A stretch of DNA of 64,000 bases from Corylus avellana (GCF_901000735.1 NC_081542.1:48958993-49022992); one strand, 5' to 3'. Shown: positions 11,794 through 24,773, numbered from the stretch's first letter. The notes: generated from the letters alone by a model not told the origin. A program made the numbers and translations.

Positions 11794-13210
11794 TCAAACG
11801 GAGAAATTAGAGTCCTCTAGTGAAGTCGGGGACTTGGCACTTCGAGGCTGAGGGGCATTAGGGGAATCATTGGTTCGAGTTTTACAGTAGCTGAACAATT
11901 TGGTCAACGTAGATAGCAGTAGCACTGGAATACGACAGCTCCAAGTAATTGCCCGCCATATCTTATCGAGCAAGTACATGCAGGTTGTTGATAGTGATAG
12001 ATAGAGAGGGAAATATGAAAACGCAAAGATGCCAACTGGTAGGAAAGAGAGGGAATTTAGGATAACTTTTCTCCAATTTTCCCCATTTTGTAACATGAGG
12101 AGGACTGTTGCTGCAAATGCTACCATCATCACAGACACGGAGAGGAACAAAAATGTAAAGCCTAGCATCAGTTTTTTTGGAAGAGAATACGTAAAGTCTG
12201 CTAGTCGAAATGGTGATGTGAGGATCGAGAGAAATATAACGACTGATGTCAAAGCAAATGAAAGGGACAATACATCAGTCACCGTAAAGACCACAAATAA
12301 AGGATGCTTTTGGAGGACTGGGATACCGGTCTTATTATCAGGACCTCCAGGTACTGTGTAGGCCTAGGCCGCAGCAAAGGCAACAGTAGCGATAAGAATT
12401 GCCACAACAGTGCATCCTTCTGAGGTCCGCTTTAACCATTCTGTGCTTGCTTTCCTGAGTTCTTTATTTGATGTAGCAAAAAACCCTTCTGCGGTTTGCT
12501 TCATATTGTTACGGTGATCGATTAAATGGGGTGGAAGGCATTTCTTTACGCGCTGCACATGAACAAAAGAGTCAAGACATGCCATATATTCTTATTATGA
12601 GAGCAATTATGCTTGTGTGCCCATATAAGTAAGACAAAGGGTACTAGAAATTAATTAAGCAGAAACCCCACCTCAAACCAAAGTAACTCTTGTTGCAATT
12701 CAAGCGCATTGCCTAGCATCTTATCAGGCACATAATCTGTAACTTTTATTCCAACTGTATGCAATATGGAATTCCCTTCGTTGTCAATTTTTCGAACCAG
12801 CCTCCTCATTGATACTTCCGCTCTTTCTAGTAGCTCAAATATCTTTAATCGACGGAACTTGATCACTACATGCAATATGTTCCTGCCCTTCTCATCAATA
12901 TGCTCCACTGCCTGAGGGTATATTTTGAGTATTTCTTCAACAATCTCTACACACCCCGACTTAGTTGCTAAAAACAAAGGAGTTCCTGTTTCCCCCTCCG
13001 CTTGACCCAGTGAACTCATGAGGGTCTCTACTTTAAGAGTACTACTACCATATAAGTGAAGCATAGGCTTACTTTGATCAAGTCCTGGATAAGTAGCCTC
13101 CCACGAGGTATCTCTTTTTATTAAGAACTTAGCAAGCTTCACAGCCGATTTATATATTTCCTCTCGCCTTTCAGTTTCAGTTGATGGTATCCGTTTGACT
13201 GAAGTACAAT

Positions 13211-13997
13211 GTAATTAAGTTGAGTACTGTACATTAAGTTGAGAAGTGCAGTAATTGTTTCATTTAAATTAATTGGTTTTTCTCCAAGGGAAAAAAATAT
13301 AGCAGGCTCTTCAAAAGCATCTATCTATCTAAGCATAACACAATGATTTTTGTGGCAGAGAATTCTTCAGCAATTTAAACTTATTCAAAAATGTAGTTTT
13401 AATGCACTAAATTTCATTTAGAGAAATGATACATGCACTTTTAGGTAGACGCTCTCAAGTGCCGACTATCGGACATGATAGTTAAAAACATCATTAGATC
13501 TAAAATTTAATAGTGATTCATCCAAAATCTAATGATGATTTTCACCGTTATGTTAGCATTTTATGATTGTCCTTTGATTTTTTGTTCCTTTATTGTTTTT
13601 ATTTTATTTTTTATTTTTTATTTTTTGTGGAGGAGCTTTGAAAAGATTCTTTGTTTGGCTAGTCTAGTGCTAGTGCTCTAATTTGGTGCTCAATGACATT
13701 TGGGGTTTGATTGGTTAGGATTTCGTGTTAGGTCAATGTCAATGTTTATTGTGGTCAAGGTAGTTTTGGCCTGTAAACTAATGAAATGATTTAGTTTTAG
13801 ATTACATTTGGTACACGCAATGATTAGTCCATTAGAAAAAATAAATAGCTTTTATTATGAATGAAAAAAGGCATGGAATAAACCAACATTGATGTTAGAG
13901 TATATGATAAGAATGATATTCCAAGGCTAGGGGCGGAACCAGGATTTTTTATGTAGGGGGTCTGAACCTATAAATATGCACACACACATATAGAGGG

Positions 13998-14065
<68 letters not shown>

Positions 14066-14311
14066 CATAAGATTCTTACATGCATTTTTAAAAATACATG
14101 AAAAATTAACTTATTTTAGAGACAAATATCCATTTAATAGAATAACTTTTTTTAAAAAAATAAAAAATAAAAATATAATTTGAAAGAATTTTACCCATCT
14201 AAAATTAAGGTATTGCATTTTAATGGGTAGTTAGGGCATTAGGCTGAAAAAGATAAGCCCAATTCTTACACTGCCCACCTCTTAACTTTCTCTCACATCA
14301 CTAACTAATTT
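13211..14311 (-). other. Intron of gene C outside the LINE
   Basis: AT-rich intron sequence with an (AT)n tract at 14001-14055. No exon was recognised here. Confidence 0.5.
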
Positions 14312-14325
14312 CATTACTAATATCC
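14312..14325. repeat. LINE target-site duplication, 3' side
   Basis: CATTACTAATATCC next to the T-run that represents the poly(A) tail. Identical to 20327-20340. Confidence 0.93.
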
Positions 14326-14378
14326 ATTTTTTTTTTGTAACAAACATAGCATTAACAGAAAAAGAGCAATACAGCCCC

Positions 14379-17300
14379 TCAAGAGGGAAAGAAAACAAAG
14401 GGTGGTTCTAAACCACTACAAGCAGCTGGGGGAGGAGAAAAAGGGGAAAAAATGGAAATGCAGCCTGAGTGAACTCTTGCCACAGCCCAATATGCCACAT
14501 GATGGGCGTAGAAGTTTGCACTTCTGTTAATCTTCTTTGCCTCCCACTTAGAAGAGGGAGGGAGAAGAGATAAGGAATCTAAGAGGGAGGGAGAAGAGAT
14601 AAGGAATCTAAAATAATTTTTTTCAATACTCCAATCATGAATGATAGCTGAGAATTGAAGTGCTGAAATTACAATAAGAGAGTCCCCTTCAATGGTGAAA
14701 TTCTTAAGATTTAAAGACACTGCCAAGGAGGTAGCAAGGAGAGTAGCCTGAGCTTCACCAAAGTTTGGAGAGCAGGGGGGATTGATCTGGAAAATAGCTT
14801 TGATGATGATCCCTTTGTGGTCTCTGCAGACTGCTGCTTGGGCTGAAAATTGATCTTTGATTGCTGTATCAAAATTGATCTTGAGATGACCTTCCTGAGG
14901 GGGAGACCAGACTTCAACCACTTTAGCAGAAGAGGAGTGCCAGGCTGCAACATGAGCTAAAGAGGTCTTTTTGATGGAAGCAACTAACTTTGAGATGTCT
15001 GGAATAATGCCTTCACGAATTGCTTTGTTTCTACTAAACCATAAAAGATGACAAAGAACAGCAGCATAAATTCTCAAGAGATGTGATTCGGATTGAAGGA
15101 TGCCAAAAGTAAAATGAGGAAAGATGATTCCTTTAATCCATCTAGAAAGATTTAGAGAAGACAAGGCTAGAGAATCAAGAGGCCAGAAAGAAGATCTCCA
15201 TGCTATTCTAGCAAAACTGCATCTGAAAAACAAATGAAGGAGGGAATCTTCTTCAGTTTTACAGAAAGGGCAGAGGGAATTTGCAGAGGAGATAGGAAAA
15301 ATTGCTTTGAGTCTAGCCTTTGAAGGGATGATATCCCATGCTATTTTCCAAAGAAAGAGTTTGAGCCTAGCGTTTATCTTTAGTTTCCACAAAAGCTTCC
15401 AAGAATTCGAATCCAAAGGAGAGCAGTATAAGGAGACTCTAGGGTTGCTGATCAATCTATATGCAGAATTGGAGGAGAAATGGCCAGAGGAAGAGGGGGT
15501 CCATAACAAATCAGATCTAGGAGTAGGATTAATGAAGATTTTCTGAATTTCCCTTACAATATGTAAGGCAAAAAGAGAAAGAAGAAGAGGGATTTTCCAA
15601 GTAGCATTAGGATTGATGAGGTCAGAAACTAAAAGGTTAGAAGAGTTGGGGGGATTAAGAGGATGTGGGGTTGGAAGAAAAGATGGAATAGATGGAATCC
15701 AAGGGGAGTTCCAAATAGGAATGAAGGAATGAAGACGAACTCTATGGCAGGCTCCTTGGGAAATAATTGGCTGTAAAGAGAGGATTCCTTTCCATATCCA
15801 AGAGGGAGAAGAATGGGGAGGGGGGAAGAGAAAAGAACCAGAAAGAAGATACTTACCTTTGAGTTGGGACACCCACAATGAGTCAAAGTTGGATTGGAGC
15901 TTCCAACCAAGCTTTGAAATAAGAGCTAGATTGACTTCTTTCATTTTTCTGAAAACCAAGCCTCCAGAAACTTTTGGGCAACACAAAGAGTCCTTGACTT
16001 GAGAGAGAGGTTTCTGGCTTTTTTAGGGGGAAAACCCCACCAGAAGTTCTTGAACATTTGATCTAACTTTTTGCAGATGCTTAGAGGAAGCAAAAAAGTG
16101 CTCATAGCATAAGAGGGAACAACTGTTGCCACAGCTTTAATGAGCACCAACCTACCAGCTTGAGAGAGGGTTTTGGCTCTCCAACCTTCTATTTTGTGAT
16201 GGACTCTATCAAGGATACAATGGAAGGCTACCTGTTTGGAGTTACCCATAAAAATAGGAAGGCCAAGATAGATGGAACAATTGAGATTGAGATTGTAGGG
16301 TAAAATATTGAGGATGGTGGAGGAGGTGGAGGGATAGGTGTTTTTGCTAAATCTAATGGAGGATTTACTGGCATTGATGGATTGACCAGACCAAGAGCAA
16401 TATTTATCAAGACAAGATTTGATACTTGAAGCTTCAAGTAAGGTAGCCTTTCCAAAAATAAGAAGATCATCAGCAAACAACAAATGATGGATAGTAGGAG
16501 TGTTTCTGGCAATCTTCATACCTCTAATATTTCCAAGCCTTTCCTCTTTGAACAACAATCTAGAGAAACGTTCTGAGCCCAAAATAAAGAGGAAATGGGA
16601 GAGGGGGTCTCCTTGCCTCAAACCTCTTTTTGGAGAAAACAAACCAAAAAGGCTGCCATTAATAAGGATGGAAAAAGAGGTCGAGGAGATGCAAGGCTCA
16701 ATCCACTTAATCCAAGTATTATTGAACCCCAAATTCTGCATAATGGCTAAAATCAGCTTCCATTCCATCTTGTCAAAAGCTTTTTCTATATCCATCTTAA
16801 GAAACATGAAACCTCCTTTCCCTTTCTTGAGCTTAAAAGAGTGAAGAAGTTCATGAGCTAATATGGTGTTGTCTTGGATATTTTTATTGGGCACAAAAGC
16901 TGATTGGAGAGGAGAAATGATCTTGGGGAGAAGAGACTTCAAACGATTAGCCAAAATTTTAGAGATAATCTTGTAAACAACGTTACAAAGGCTAATGGGT
17001 CTGAATTGATGCACTGTGTGAGAACCACTATGTTTAGGCACCAGAGTAATGTAAGTGTGGTTATGTTCTCTTAAAAGGTGGTTGTTGTGGAAGAAATTCC
17101 AAACACAATCCAAAACATCTCTTCTAACAGATGACCAGTATTTTTTGTAGAATAAACCTGTAAAACCGTCAGGACCAGGAGCTTTGGTGGAACCTAGACT
17201 AGAGAGAGCTTGGATCACCTCATCTTCAGTTGGGATAGAACACATGGAGATATTGTCATCTTCAGTGATGATAGGAGGAAACAGATCCAATAATTCATTA

Positions 17301-18517
17301 TCAATAGGAGGGGAGGAAGAGGAGAACAGGTTGGAGAAGTGAGAAACAAAATTCCCTCCAATAGCTGCTCTATCAGAGATCCAACCCCCTGAGCTGGTTT
17401 TCAGAAAATAACAGCATTGGATCTTCATCTTATGATGGTGGAGGTGTGGAAGAATCTTGTGTTAAGATCGGTACAAGTAAGCCAAATTTCTCTGGATTTG
17501 GATTTCCAAAGAATCTCTTCTTTAATAAGTAGCTCATCAAGAGCTGTCTTCAGATTGGTTTCAGTGGAGAAAGAGCTAGGGCTTGGGGGAAGCTGTTGGA
17601 CTTGATCAATCAAGGCCTTTGTGGATTTAATCTTAGTTTGGATGTTCCCAAAATGTAAAGAGTTCCACCTTTTTAAAGAGGCTTTAGTATGAATCTGTTT
17701 CTTGACTAGACAGTGAGCAGGGGAACCAAAAACAGGCCTATTCCAAGCATCATCAATGACTAATGCGCAGGTAGGATCTCTAGTCCAGAATTCTTCAAAT
17801 CTAAAAGGTGGAGTGGTATGCAGTATTGAGAGAAATAGGGTGATGGTCAAAATTTGTGGCTGGGATATGGAGAAGGGAATAATTAGGATGGAGATGAATC
17901 CAACTAAGAGAAGCTAAAACTCTATCCAGTCTCTCTTTGATAGAATCATTACCTTGCCTATTGTTGCACCAAGTGAAGGGATTTCCAACAAATCCTAAAT
18001 CTACCAAACCAAAATGATCAATGAATTGCTTGAAAGGGCAAGAGGAGGAACTAGCTACCATCCTACCTCCTTGCTTCTCAGATTGATCAAGCACAAAATT
18101 TAGATCACCAATGCATAGCCAAGGACTAACAAAATCTTCACCAACAGAAGTGAAAGTGTCCCAGAAGGCTAGTTTATCTCTTCTATCAGGGGGGCCATAT
18201 ATACAAGAGAGGATCCAAAGAGAGTGAGGAGGATTCGAGAAATACCAAGCAGAGATATTGTTCTTGTTGGTTATAAAACATTCCAAGTCAACACCAGGTC
18301 TCCAAGCAAGAACAAGGCCACCACTAGAACCACCAGGGGCAACTTGGGACAGAAGAAAGAAGCCAAGTCTGTTGAGAATAGTAGAGACAAGAGAAGGGGA
18401 AGATTTAGTTTCAGAGAGGAAGAGAATGTCAGGGTTGTTATCGTGGATGAGCATCCGCAGAGAACGAACTGTAGCTGGCCTAGAAAGCCCCCTGCAGTTC
18501 CAAGAGAGGATTTTCAT
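14379..18517 (-). pseudogene. LINE ORF2: endonuclease, reverse transcriptase and RNase H, three frame breaks
   Basis: Four consecutive open parts in different frames make one ORF2: 18517-17801, 17850-17425, 17428-15941 and 15986-14379. The first is an AP-type endonuclease (MKILSWNCRG, FLSETK, GDLNFVLDQ, ERLDRVLAS, NFDHHPI). The third is the reverse transcriptase (KAPGPDGFTGLFY, RPISLCNVVYKI, KMDIEKAFDKMEW, RGLRQGDPLS, and the catalytic FADD in LLFADDLLIF). The fourth has the zinc-binding linker (CPFCKTEEDSLLHLFFRC) and an RNase H of the RVT_3 type (KINFDTAI, GEAQA, EGDS). Catalytic motifs are present, but frame breaks near 17830, 17425 and 15980 prevent a single product. A 29-bp tandem duplication lies within the RNase H end. 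Confidence 0.9.
14552..14609 (-). repeat. 29-bp perfect tandem duplication in LINE RNase H
   Basis: Positions 14552-14580 and 14581-14609 are identical. Twenty-nine is not a multiple of three, yet the frame 15986-14379 stays open across it. Confidence 0.9.
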
Positions 18518-20198
18518 GATGTCTTGGGGGACAAAACATTGTCCCTTGATTCAAAGAAGGTGTTGTGAGCAGGGGTTGAAACCTGCTTACCCTTGCGGGA
18601 TGCTTTGAAAAAATGGTGGAGTAGATGGGGTGAGGAAGGGTTAGGCAGGGTGGTATTGGTGTCAATCTGGTAAGTGGTTTCCATATCATCTGAAACAAGA
18701 TGATCAAAGTGAGAAGATCCAGGACCTTTTTTGAGAGGGTTGAGGTTTCCAGTAAGACGATTTCTTTTCTTTTTGAGATGAGTTTTGTGAATAGGGTAAT
18801 GAGAGGTTGGAGGTTCATTGTCAGGTAAGAGAGGTCTTGTTGATTTTTGGTGGTGATGTGGATAATGAGAGGGTCTGGAAAAAGGAGTGTGCTTTGAGGG
18901 AGGTTTTTTGGCGGGAGAGGGGATAGTGTTTGAGGAGTTTGTGAAAACCGTAGGATGGGAAAAATTTATAGAAGAATGGGTTGGGCTGGTGATGGGATTT
19001 TTTCCCAGGTTGATGTGGGCTTTTGTATTAGTGACAGAACCTGGCCCAGGATTGAAGTGGTTCAGTTCAATTGAGATAGAACCGGGGAAAGGGTTGGTTG
19101 GGGTGACTATAACGGGATAGTTTTCAGTGGAGGTGAGCTGGGGGGTTGAGTGATATAACAGGGTAGGATCTTTTAAAGCAATAGAGTCGATTCTAGTGGT
19201 GGTAGGTGGTTTAGCATGGGTTGCATTTAATGAGGAGAGGGGTTGATGAGAGGTGGACTGTGGTACTTGAGGTAGAGTTGTAGGTTTTGGGGGTTGCAGA
19301 GACAGATTTTTGAGAGGATTAAGAAAAGATGTGGTTAGGTGGGTAGAGTTGAGATATTTGTGCGTCATGGGATCTTTCCCGTTGGTCTGAATGGTTTTTT
19401 GGGTTGAGGAAGGCTGAGATTGGGGCGAAACACCCTCTGAATATCCCCATGCACCAGAGGACGAAGGGAGCAAATTTGAGAAAATGTTCACTTTGAGAGA
19501 GATGGAATATTTTTCTGGGAAGGTTTCTTCAGGGGGGGCACGGCAGCTTTGGTTTTTGTGACCAACTCTTCCACAAGAAGTACAATAAATGTCTAACCTT
19601 TCATATTTAAAAGAAATCCAGATTGGCTGACCTTCATCACGACGAAATGAGAATCCTGGCTTCAGAGGTTCGTAAACATTGATCTCAACAAGAATTCTGA
19701 GATAGCTTCTGAAGGTCTTGTTTGCTCCACTGATATCCTCCACTTTGATAAGCTGTCCCATGCCTTTGCCAAAAGCTATAGCATTCTTGAGGGACAAATT
19801 AGCAAAGGAAGGCAATGAATCTGAATCCATAAAGGAGACATATTTGTTGACAGCTCCCCCATAGTTGCCTTTGGAGACCATTGTTGCAGGGAAAGAAGAG
19901 AACCATTGACATTTCAGGTGGGTTGCTTATGAATTCTGTCAATATGCTCCTGTTTGTTGAATTGGAACAAGAACTTATTGGGACCAAGAGCAGCAAAGGA
20001 GAAAGGCACAGCAAACTCCCAAGCTTTGTTAAGGGTAGCATTGACTGATTGGTTGTTATGGGTTTTTTGTGAGATGAGATGTCATATAAGAGGCAAACAT
20101 TCATCATTGGTAGAGTTGATTTGGATAGTTTCTATTTGAGTGGATGGATCCTCCCACAAGAGGGCCTCAGTCTGAGAGATGAGAGATTCTAGATCCAT
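18514..20198 (-). pseudogene. LINE ORF1: DUF4283-like nucleic-acid-binding protein with zinc knuckle, broken
   Basis: The likely start is the ATG at 20198 (MDLESLISQTEALLWEDPST). It meets an in-frame TGA at 20084-20082 after 38 codons. Similarity continues beyond (NKAWEFAVPFSFAALGPNK), with another stop and a frame change before the long open part 19881-18514 (455 residues). That part carries the end of the DUF4283-like fold (FRSYLRILVEINVYEPLKPG), a CCHC zinc knuckle (CTSCGRVGHKNQSC) and a long Pro/Ser/Thr-rich tail. In plant LINEs this protein binds element RNA. Its TGA overlaps the ORF2 ATG in the tetranucleotide ATGA at 18517-18514. Confidence 0.85.
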
Positions 20199-20326
20199 AG
20201 GAGAGAATAAGGTAAAGAGGAGGGGAAAGAGAGAGGAGAAGATGGCAAGAAACGAGAAAGAGTCTCAGCTGGAGGGAACGAAAGTTCCAGGGAGAGTTTT
20301 CTTAGAGAGAAAACGAGTTTTATACC

Positions 20327-20340
20327 CATTACTAATATCC
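20327..20340. repeat. LINE target-site duplication, 5' side
   Basis: CATTACTAATATCC. Identical to 14312-14325; it defines the 5' end of the LINE. Confidence 0.93.
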
Positions 20341-20982
20341 TTATCTGGGCAGAACATATGCTAAGTAAAATACCTAAAAAAGTCAGAATTGATGAATAGT
20401 GGCATGTTAAAAAAGAAAAGTTATGAGATAGAACAAGTAAGTTCATAAAAGTACGATTAGATAAAAATGCGTCCATGAAAATATGTATTTTATTCATTAC
20501 TTTCTTCCAAGCACATCCAGATATTGGGGACTAAAAGAAAAGAAGAGAAGCTTGAGATAGATTTGTCATTTGCATGGGCCATAGTACAAAAATTGATATT
20601 TTCTTAAGGGCTTTCAAAATTTTTGGGGTTGCCATGGACCCCCCAACACAAGGATAGGTCCGCCCCTCTCTAATGCTATTTCATTTCATATTCTTCTATT
20701 TAAATAAAAATTATTTCTTTTCTTAATGGAATAGCCATTCTGTGTAATATAATCTTAGTTTTTTGATTTTTTTTTTTGGGATATATATATATATATATAT
20801 ATGATGTGATTTACAACTAATAAAATGTGTTGTCTATTTGTTAGTTGGATGAAAAATGTGAGGTTAATTGGCCTCTGTTTGGAACTAATGGTAGCATGGC
20901 CGGGGGGTAGTCAAGGGGAAAATTATAAATTAATCAAGGGAATATCAATAGAATAGGGTTTAAGCATAGAGAGTGTACGAAC
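20341..20982 (-). other. Intron of gene C upstream of the LINE
   Basis: AT-rich, with an (AT)n run near 20783-20802. No exon recognised. Confidence 0.5.
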
Positions 20983-21837
20983 CAGAACTGAAGATTTGCT
21001 CCTGGAATTCCTTTTTAGCCTTACGTTGAAAAGCTCCAGGGTTGCACGATAGCAGCTGAAGACCAGTCATCCCGTCCATGTCCTGTTCACCAATTAAGTG
21101 TTTGAAACGTCTTGCAATGGCCAGGGCCAAATCTGTTCTCCAATTTTATACAAAGGAAAAAAAACAATCAAAGAAAGTAATCTTTATATTAATTACCACA
21201 TTAAAGGGCATGGTCTTATACTGTTGTGGGTGGGATAACTAATTACCGAAGTGCTGAACAAGGATAGCCATGTGTAGAATTGTAGTTTTATCACTCCTTT
21301 GAAGGAAGGGTTTCTGAGTTGCTTCATCGTAACCCATAATTTTTCCTGCAAGAAAGTGGAACACTTCCATTTTGCCATAACGGACTGCCCGGAAAAGCGC
21401 AGTCTCTCCAAGGTTCCGCATGCACAGCAGTCCCGGAGCTTTATCTAACACCTTCCTTACAACGGCGAGTGATTGGTTTGATGTGACAGCGTTGTGGAGG
21501 ACAGTGTTTCCTACGTGGTTTTGGCGGGTCATTTTGTCTATATGGCGGTCAGGCAAGGACTCTAGAAGGCTGAGCACCAAGCCGGCTTGTTTGGAGTAAG
21601 TGGCCGCCTGGAGCACCGTGTCGTCGTGTATTGTCAATATGTGCAATCCTCGCTCGTCAACTTGTTCACACAGCTCTTTCACCTTCTCCGCGTCTTCTTT
21701 CAGCAACGCTTCGTACAGCTCCGCATTTAAATCATGGTTTCTAAGACCCTTGTCTCGCCTGGGACACATCGTTGCCAAGAGAGAGAGAGAGAGAGAGAAC
21801 TCGAATGTGGATTTGTGTATAGCTTTCTTGAAGCCAG

Positions 21838-21845
21838 TTTATATA
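21838..21845 (-). promoter_or_regulatory. TATA box of gene C
   Basis: On the minus strand the sequence reads CTATATAAAC, about 60 nt before the ATG at 21778. Between them lies a (CT)n tract on the coding strand (21779-21798). Confidence 0.6.
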
Positions 21846-21919
21846 GACGACAGTTGGAAGCATAGCGATCATGCTGATTGCTTCTACAATTAATGCTGTG
21901 GATGATGCTCATCAAAATT

Positions 21920-23340
21920 TCTCTTAAAAGTTTTTATTAAGCTAAATATCTTTATGTTTTTTTTTAATTTTATTTATGTTTTATTTTTTATCTTCAGAAT
22001 CTCAATCTTGCTGTTAAGGAAAGCAATCAATTAACATCAGCTAAACAAAGAAGGAAACCCCAGATTCGTCAATCAACCAAACAAGAAAAGTACATCTGGC
22101 TGCAATTCACCATGTGTCTACTGTGCACATTGTGCAAGATTGATTCTGTACATATTGATGCTATCATTTTATACTTAGGCTGAATCACGTTAATGGAATT
22201 GATGTCAATACTGGATTCGTCTCCCATCTCTTTATGTATAAACAGATTACTTGTAATCGAAGACAACACGCACAAAAATCAATTTCAATAGCTTGTTTTC
22301 TTCTTTTCTTATCTCATTGTGTCGTCTCTTATTTCCACATGGTATCAAATAATAGATACAAATCCTGAGAAAGTTCTTTTTACTCTGCTTTGATGTTTGC
22401 AGAACGGAGGGTCAGTTTGTACTCTTTTATTTTATACACTTTTTATTTAAATTGTTAATTATTAAATTTAATTAAAAATTAATAAAATAAATGAGAAATA
22501 TGCGTAAGAAATACGCATAGAGTTTATGCTAGAACTTATAATTTAGAGAAGAGATGAGAATAAGGATGAGACTCATAAAAGATAAATGCTAAGAGTTAAT
22601 ATTTTCTTTTATATTTGATAAATCTCATATTACATATCAACTATTAAATTTGTGGTCTTTATGAATGTCCATAATCCACTAAAGGCAGCATCTCTGATTC
22701 TTCCCATAATCCCCCATAATCCACTAACCGTATAGCTTATGGCTCATTTCTAGACATGGTATTCTATTGTGTTTTTGGGTCTTTACAATGCATGTGTTGT
22801 TAAATTAAGATTCAGAATAAGCTTCTTTCTCTCTCAATGACAGCTATGTGGCAAAAGTACTGCCTCGTGAGTCGTATTAGATTTTTTTTTTTCAAAATTA
22901 TTATTATTATATATATATATATATTATGAAAGACAGAAAAAATCAACTCACATTAAAAATACAAAAAAAAAAAAAGTGAAGAAAATGAATATATTTATGT
23001 TTACCACTTATCTAAAAATTTTAAACTGATAAGAAAAATATAAATTTAATAATTTAATCAAATACTTTAACAGATAATACACATAAGGAGATATACAAAA
23101 CATATGCACAAGAGATATACAAATTAATAATACTTTCCTTTCCAAAAATAAGTTTCACCCTCATATTCTATCATGAGAGTGCATATACCATATATTAATT
23201 ACGCATCATACTTTGATTTATTTGTGTACCCTGAAAATTTCGACAACTTATATTTTTTTGGATGATTGAAAATAGTCTTCATCCACGAGAAATTCCTTTT
23301 ATACAATATAGTGGTTCCAAAGGCCAACCGTATGGCCCTC
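21920..23340. other. Spacer between paralogues C and D
   Basis: No gene is recognised. The stretch 22760-22890 closely resembles the upstream DNA of gene B (7890-7985) and of the fragment at 37010-37110, so it is a displaced piece of cluster promoter DNA. The stretch 23070-23160 resembles 11490-11580, the duplicated 3' flank of D and C. Confidence 0.55.
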
Positions 23341-24773
23341 TCAAACGGAGAAATTAGAGATCTCTGGTGAAGCTTGGGAACAGAAATGATTAGTCTCCCG
23401 GTTGCGCCTGGTGGACTTGGCACATCGAGGCTGAGGGGGGTTAGGGGAATCAGAGGTTTGAGTTTTACATGTACAGTAGCTGAACAAATTGGTCAGCCTT
23501 GATAGCATTGGAAAACGACTCAAAGGAATTGTATCCCTTGCCTTATTGAGCAAGTACTTGTAGGGTTTTGATAGTGAGAGATAGAGAGGGAAATATGAAA
23601 ACGCGAAGATGACGACTGGCAAGAAAGAAAGGGCATATAGGAGAACTTTTCCCCAACTTTCCCCATTTTGTAACATGAGGAGGACTGTTGCTGCAAATGA
23701 TACCATCATCATGGACACAGAGAGGAACAAAAATGAAAAGCCTAGCATCAACTTATTGGGAAGAGAAAGCCTGAAGTCCGCTAGTCGAAATGGTGACGTA
23801 AGGATCGAAAGAAATATAACAACTGACGTCAAAGCAAATGAAAGGGATAATACGTCAGTCACAGTAAAGACCACAAAGAAAGGGTGATTCAGGAGGACTG
23901 GGATATCAGTCTCATTGTTAGGGCCTCCAGGTACTGTGTATGCCGCAGCAAAGGCAACGGTAGCGAAAAGAACTGCTACAATGGAGCATCCTTCGGCGGT
24001 TCGCTTTAGCCATTCAACGGATGTTTTCCAAAGATCTTTATTTGTTGTAGCAAAGAATCCCTCTGCAGTTTGCTTCATATTGTTACGGTGATCGATTAAA
24101 TGGGGTGGAAGGACTTCCTTTACGCGCTGCATGCGTACATGAACACAAGACATATTATAATATAATTAAATAATTAAATTTATAAATAACTCTATCTTTA
24201 TCATTTGCTTCCTAGTAACAAAAAGGGTAGTAGCTAGACAGAAGAAACCCCACCTCAAACCAAAGCAACTCCTGTTGCAATTCAAGAGCAGGGCCTTGCA
24301 TCTTCTTAGGTACATAATCATTAATTTTTAATCCAACTGTATGCAGTATGGAATTTCCTTCCTTGTCAAGCTTCGAACCAACCTCTTCATTGGTACTTCT
24401 GCTCTAACAACTAGTAGCTCAAAAATCTTTAACTGGCGGTACTTAATCGCTACATGCAATATGTTCCTGCCCTTCTCATCAATATGCTCCACTGCCTGGG
24501 GGTATATATTGAGTATTTCTTCAACAATCTCTATACAGCCGGACTTTGTTGCTAAAAACAAAGGAGTTCCTGTTTCCCCTTCCCCTTGGCCGAGTGAACT
24601 CATGAGGGGCTCTACTTTAGGAGTAATATTATCATATTTGTGAAGCCTAGGCTTACTCAGGTCAATTCCAGGATAAGTAGCCTCCCACGAGGTATCTCTT
24701 TCTATTAAGAACTTGGCAAGTTTCATAGCTGATTCATATTTGTTCTGAAGCTTTTGAGCTTCTACAAATCTGG

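Larger units (their letters stand above)
14326..20326 (-). mobile_element. Full-length L1-type LINE retrotransposon, inactivated
   Basis: A 6.0-kb element flanked by a perfect 14-bp target duplication, CATTACTAATATCC, at 14312-14325 and 20327-20340. The poly(A) tail shows as a T-run at 14327-14336, so transcription runs on the minus strand. Contents in order: 5' leader, ORF1 with a zinc knuckle (20198-18514), then ORF2 with endonuclease, reverse transcriptase, zinc-binding region and RNase H (18517-14379). Both frames carry breaks. The element lies in an intron of gene C in the same transcriptional direction. The perfect target duplication with moderate frame decay argues for a relatively young insertion. 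Confidence 0.93.
11794..21778 (-). pseudogene. Gene C: ankyrin-PGG gene with a stop codon in the PGG motif and a LINE in an intron
   Basis: Recognised exons are 21778-21247 (MATMCPRRDKGLRN..., ankyrin repeats), 21132-20983 (DLALAIARRFKHLIGEQD), 13198-12672 (KRIPSTETERREEIYKSAV..., ankyrin repeats GTPLFLATKSGCVEIVEE and GRNILHVVIKF) and 12552-11794 (PGG domain). Exon lengths and phases agree with each other. The last exon has an in-frame TAG at 12366-12364, inside the first membrane helix just before the PGG signature: a 6-bp duplication-like insertion (GGCCTA) turns the equivalent of AAAYTVPGG into AAA-stop-AYTVPGG. The frame reopens at once and runs 189 residues to the normal end (SNFSV). 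Exon 1 lacks one residue present in D (RN-LGE against RNHLGE). The acidic and micro-exons of the E type were not found. The interval 20982-13199 holds a complete 6-kb LINE. Unless the stop is an assembly error, the product would lack its membrane anchor. Confidence 0.75.
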
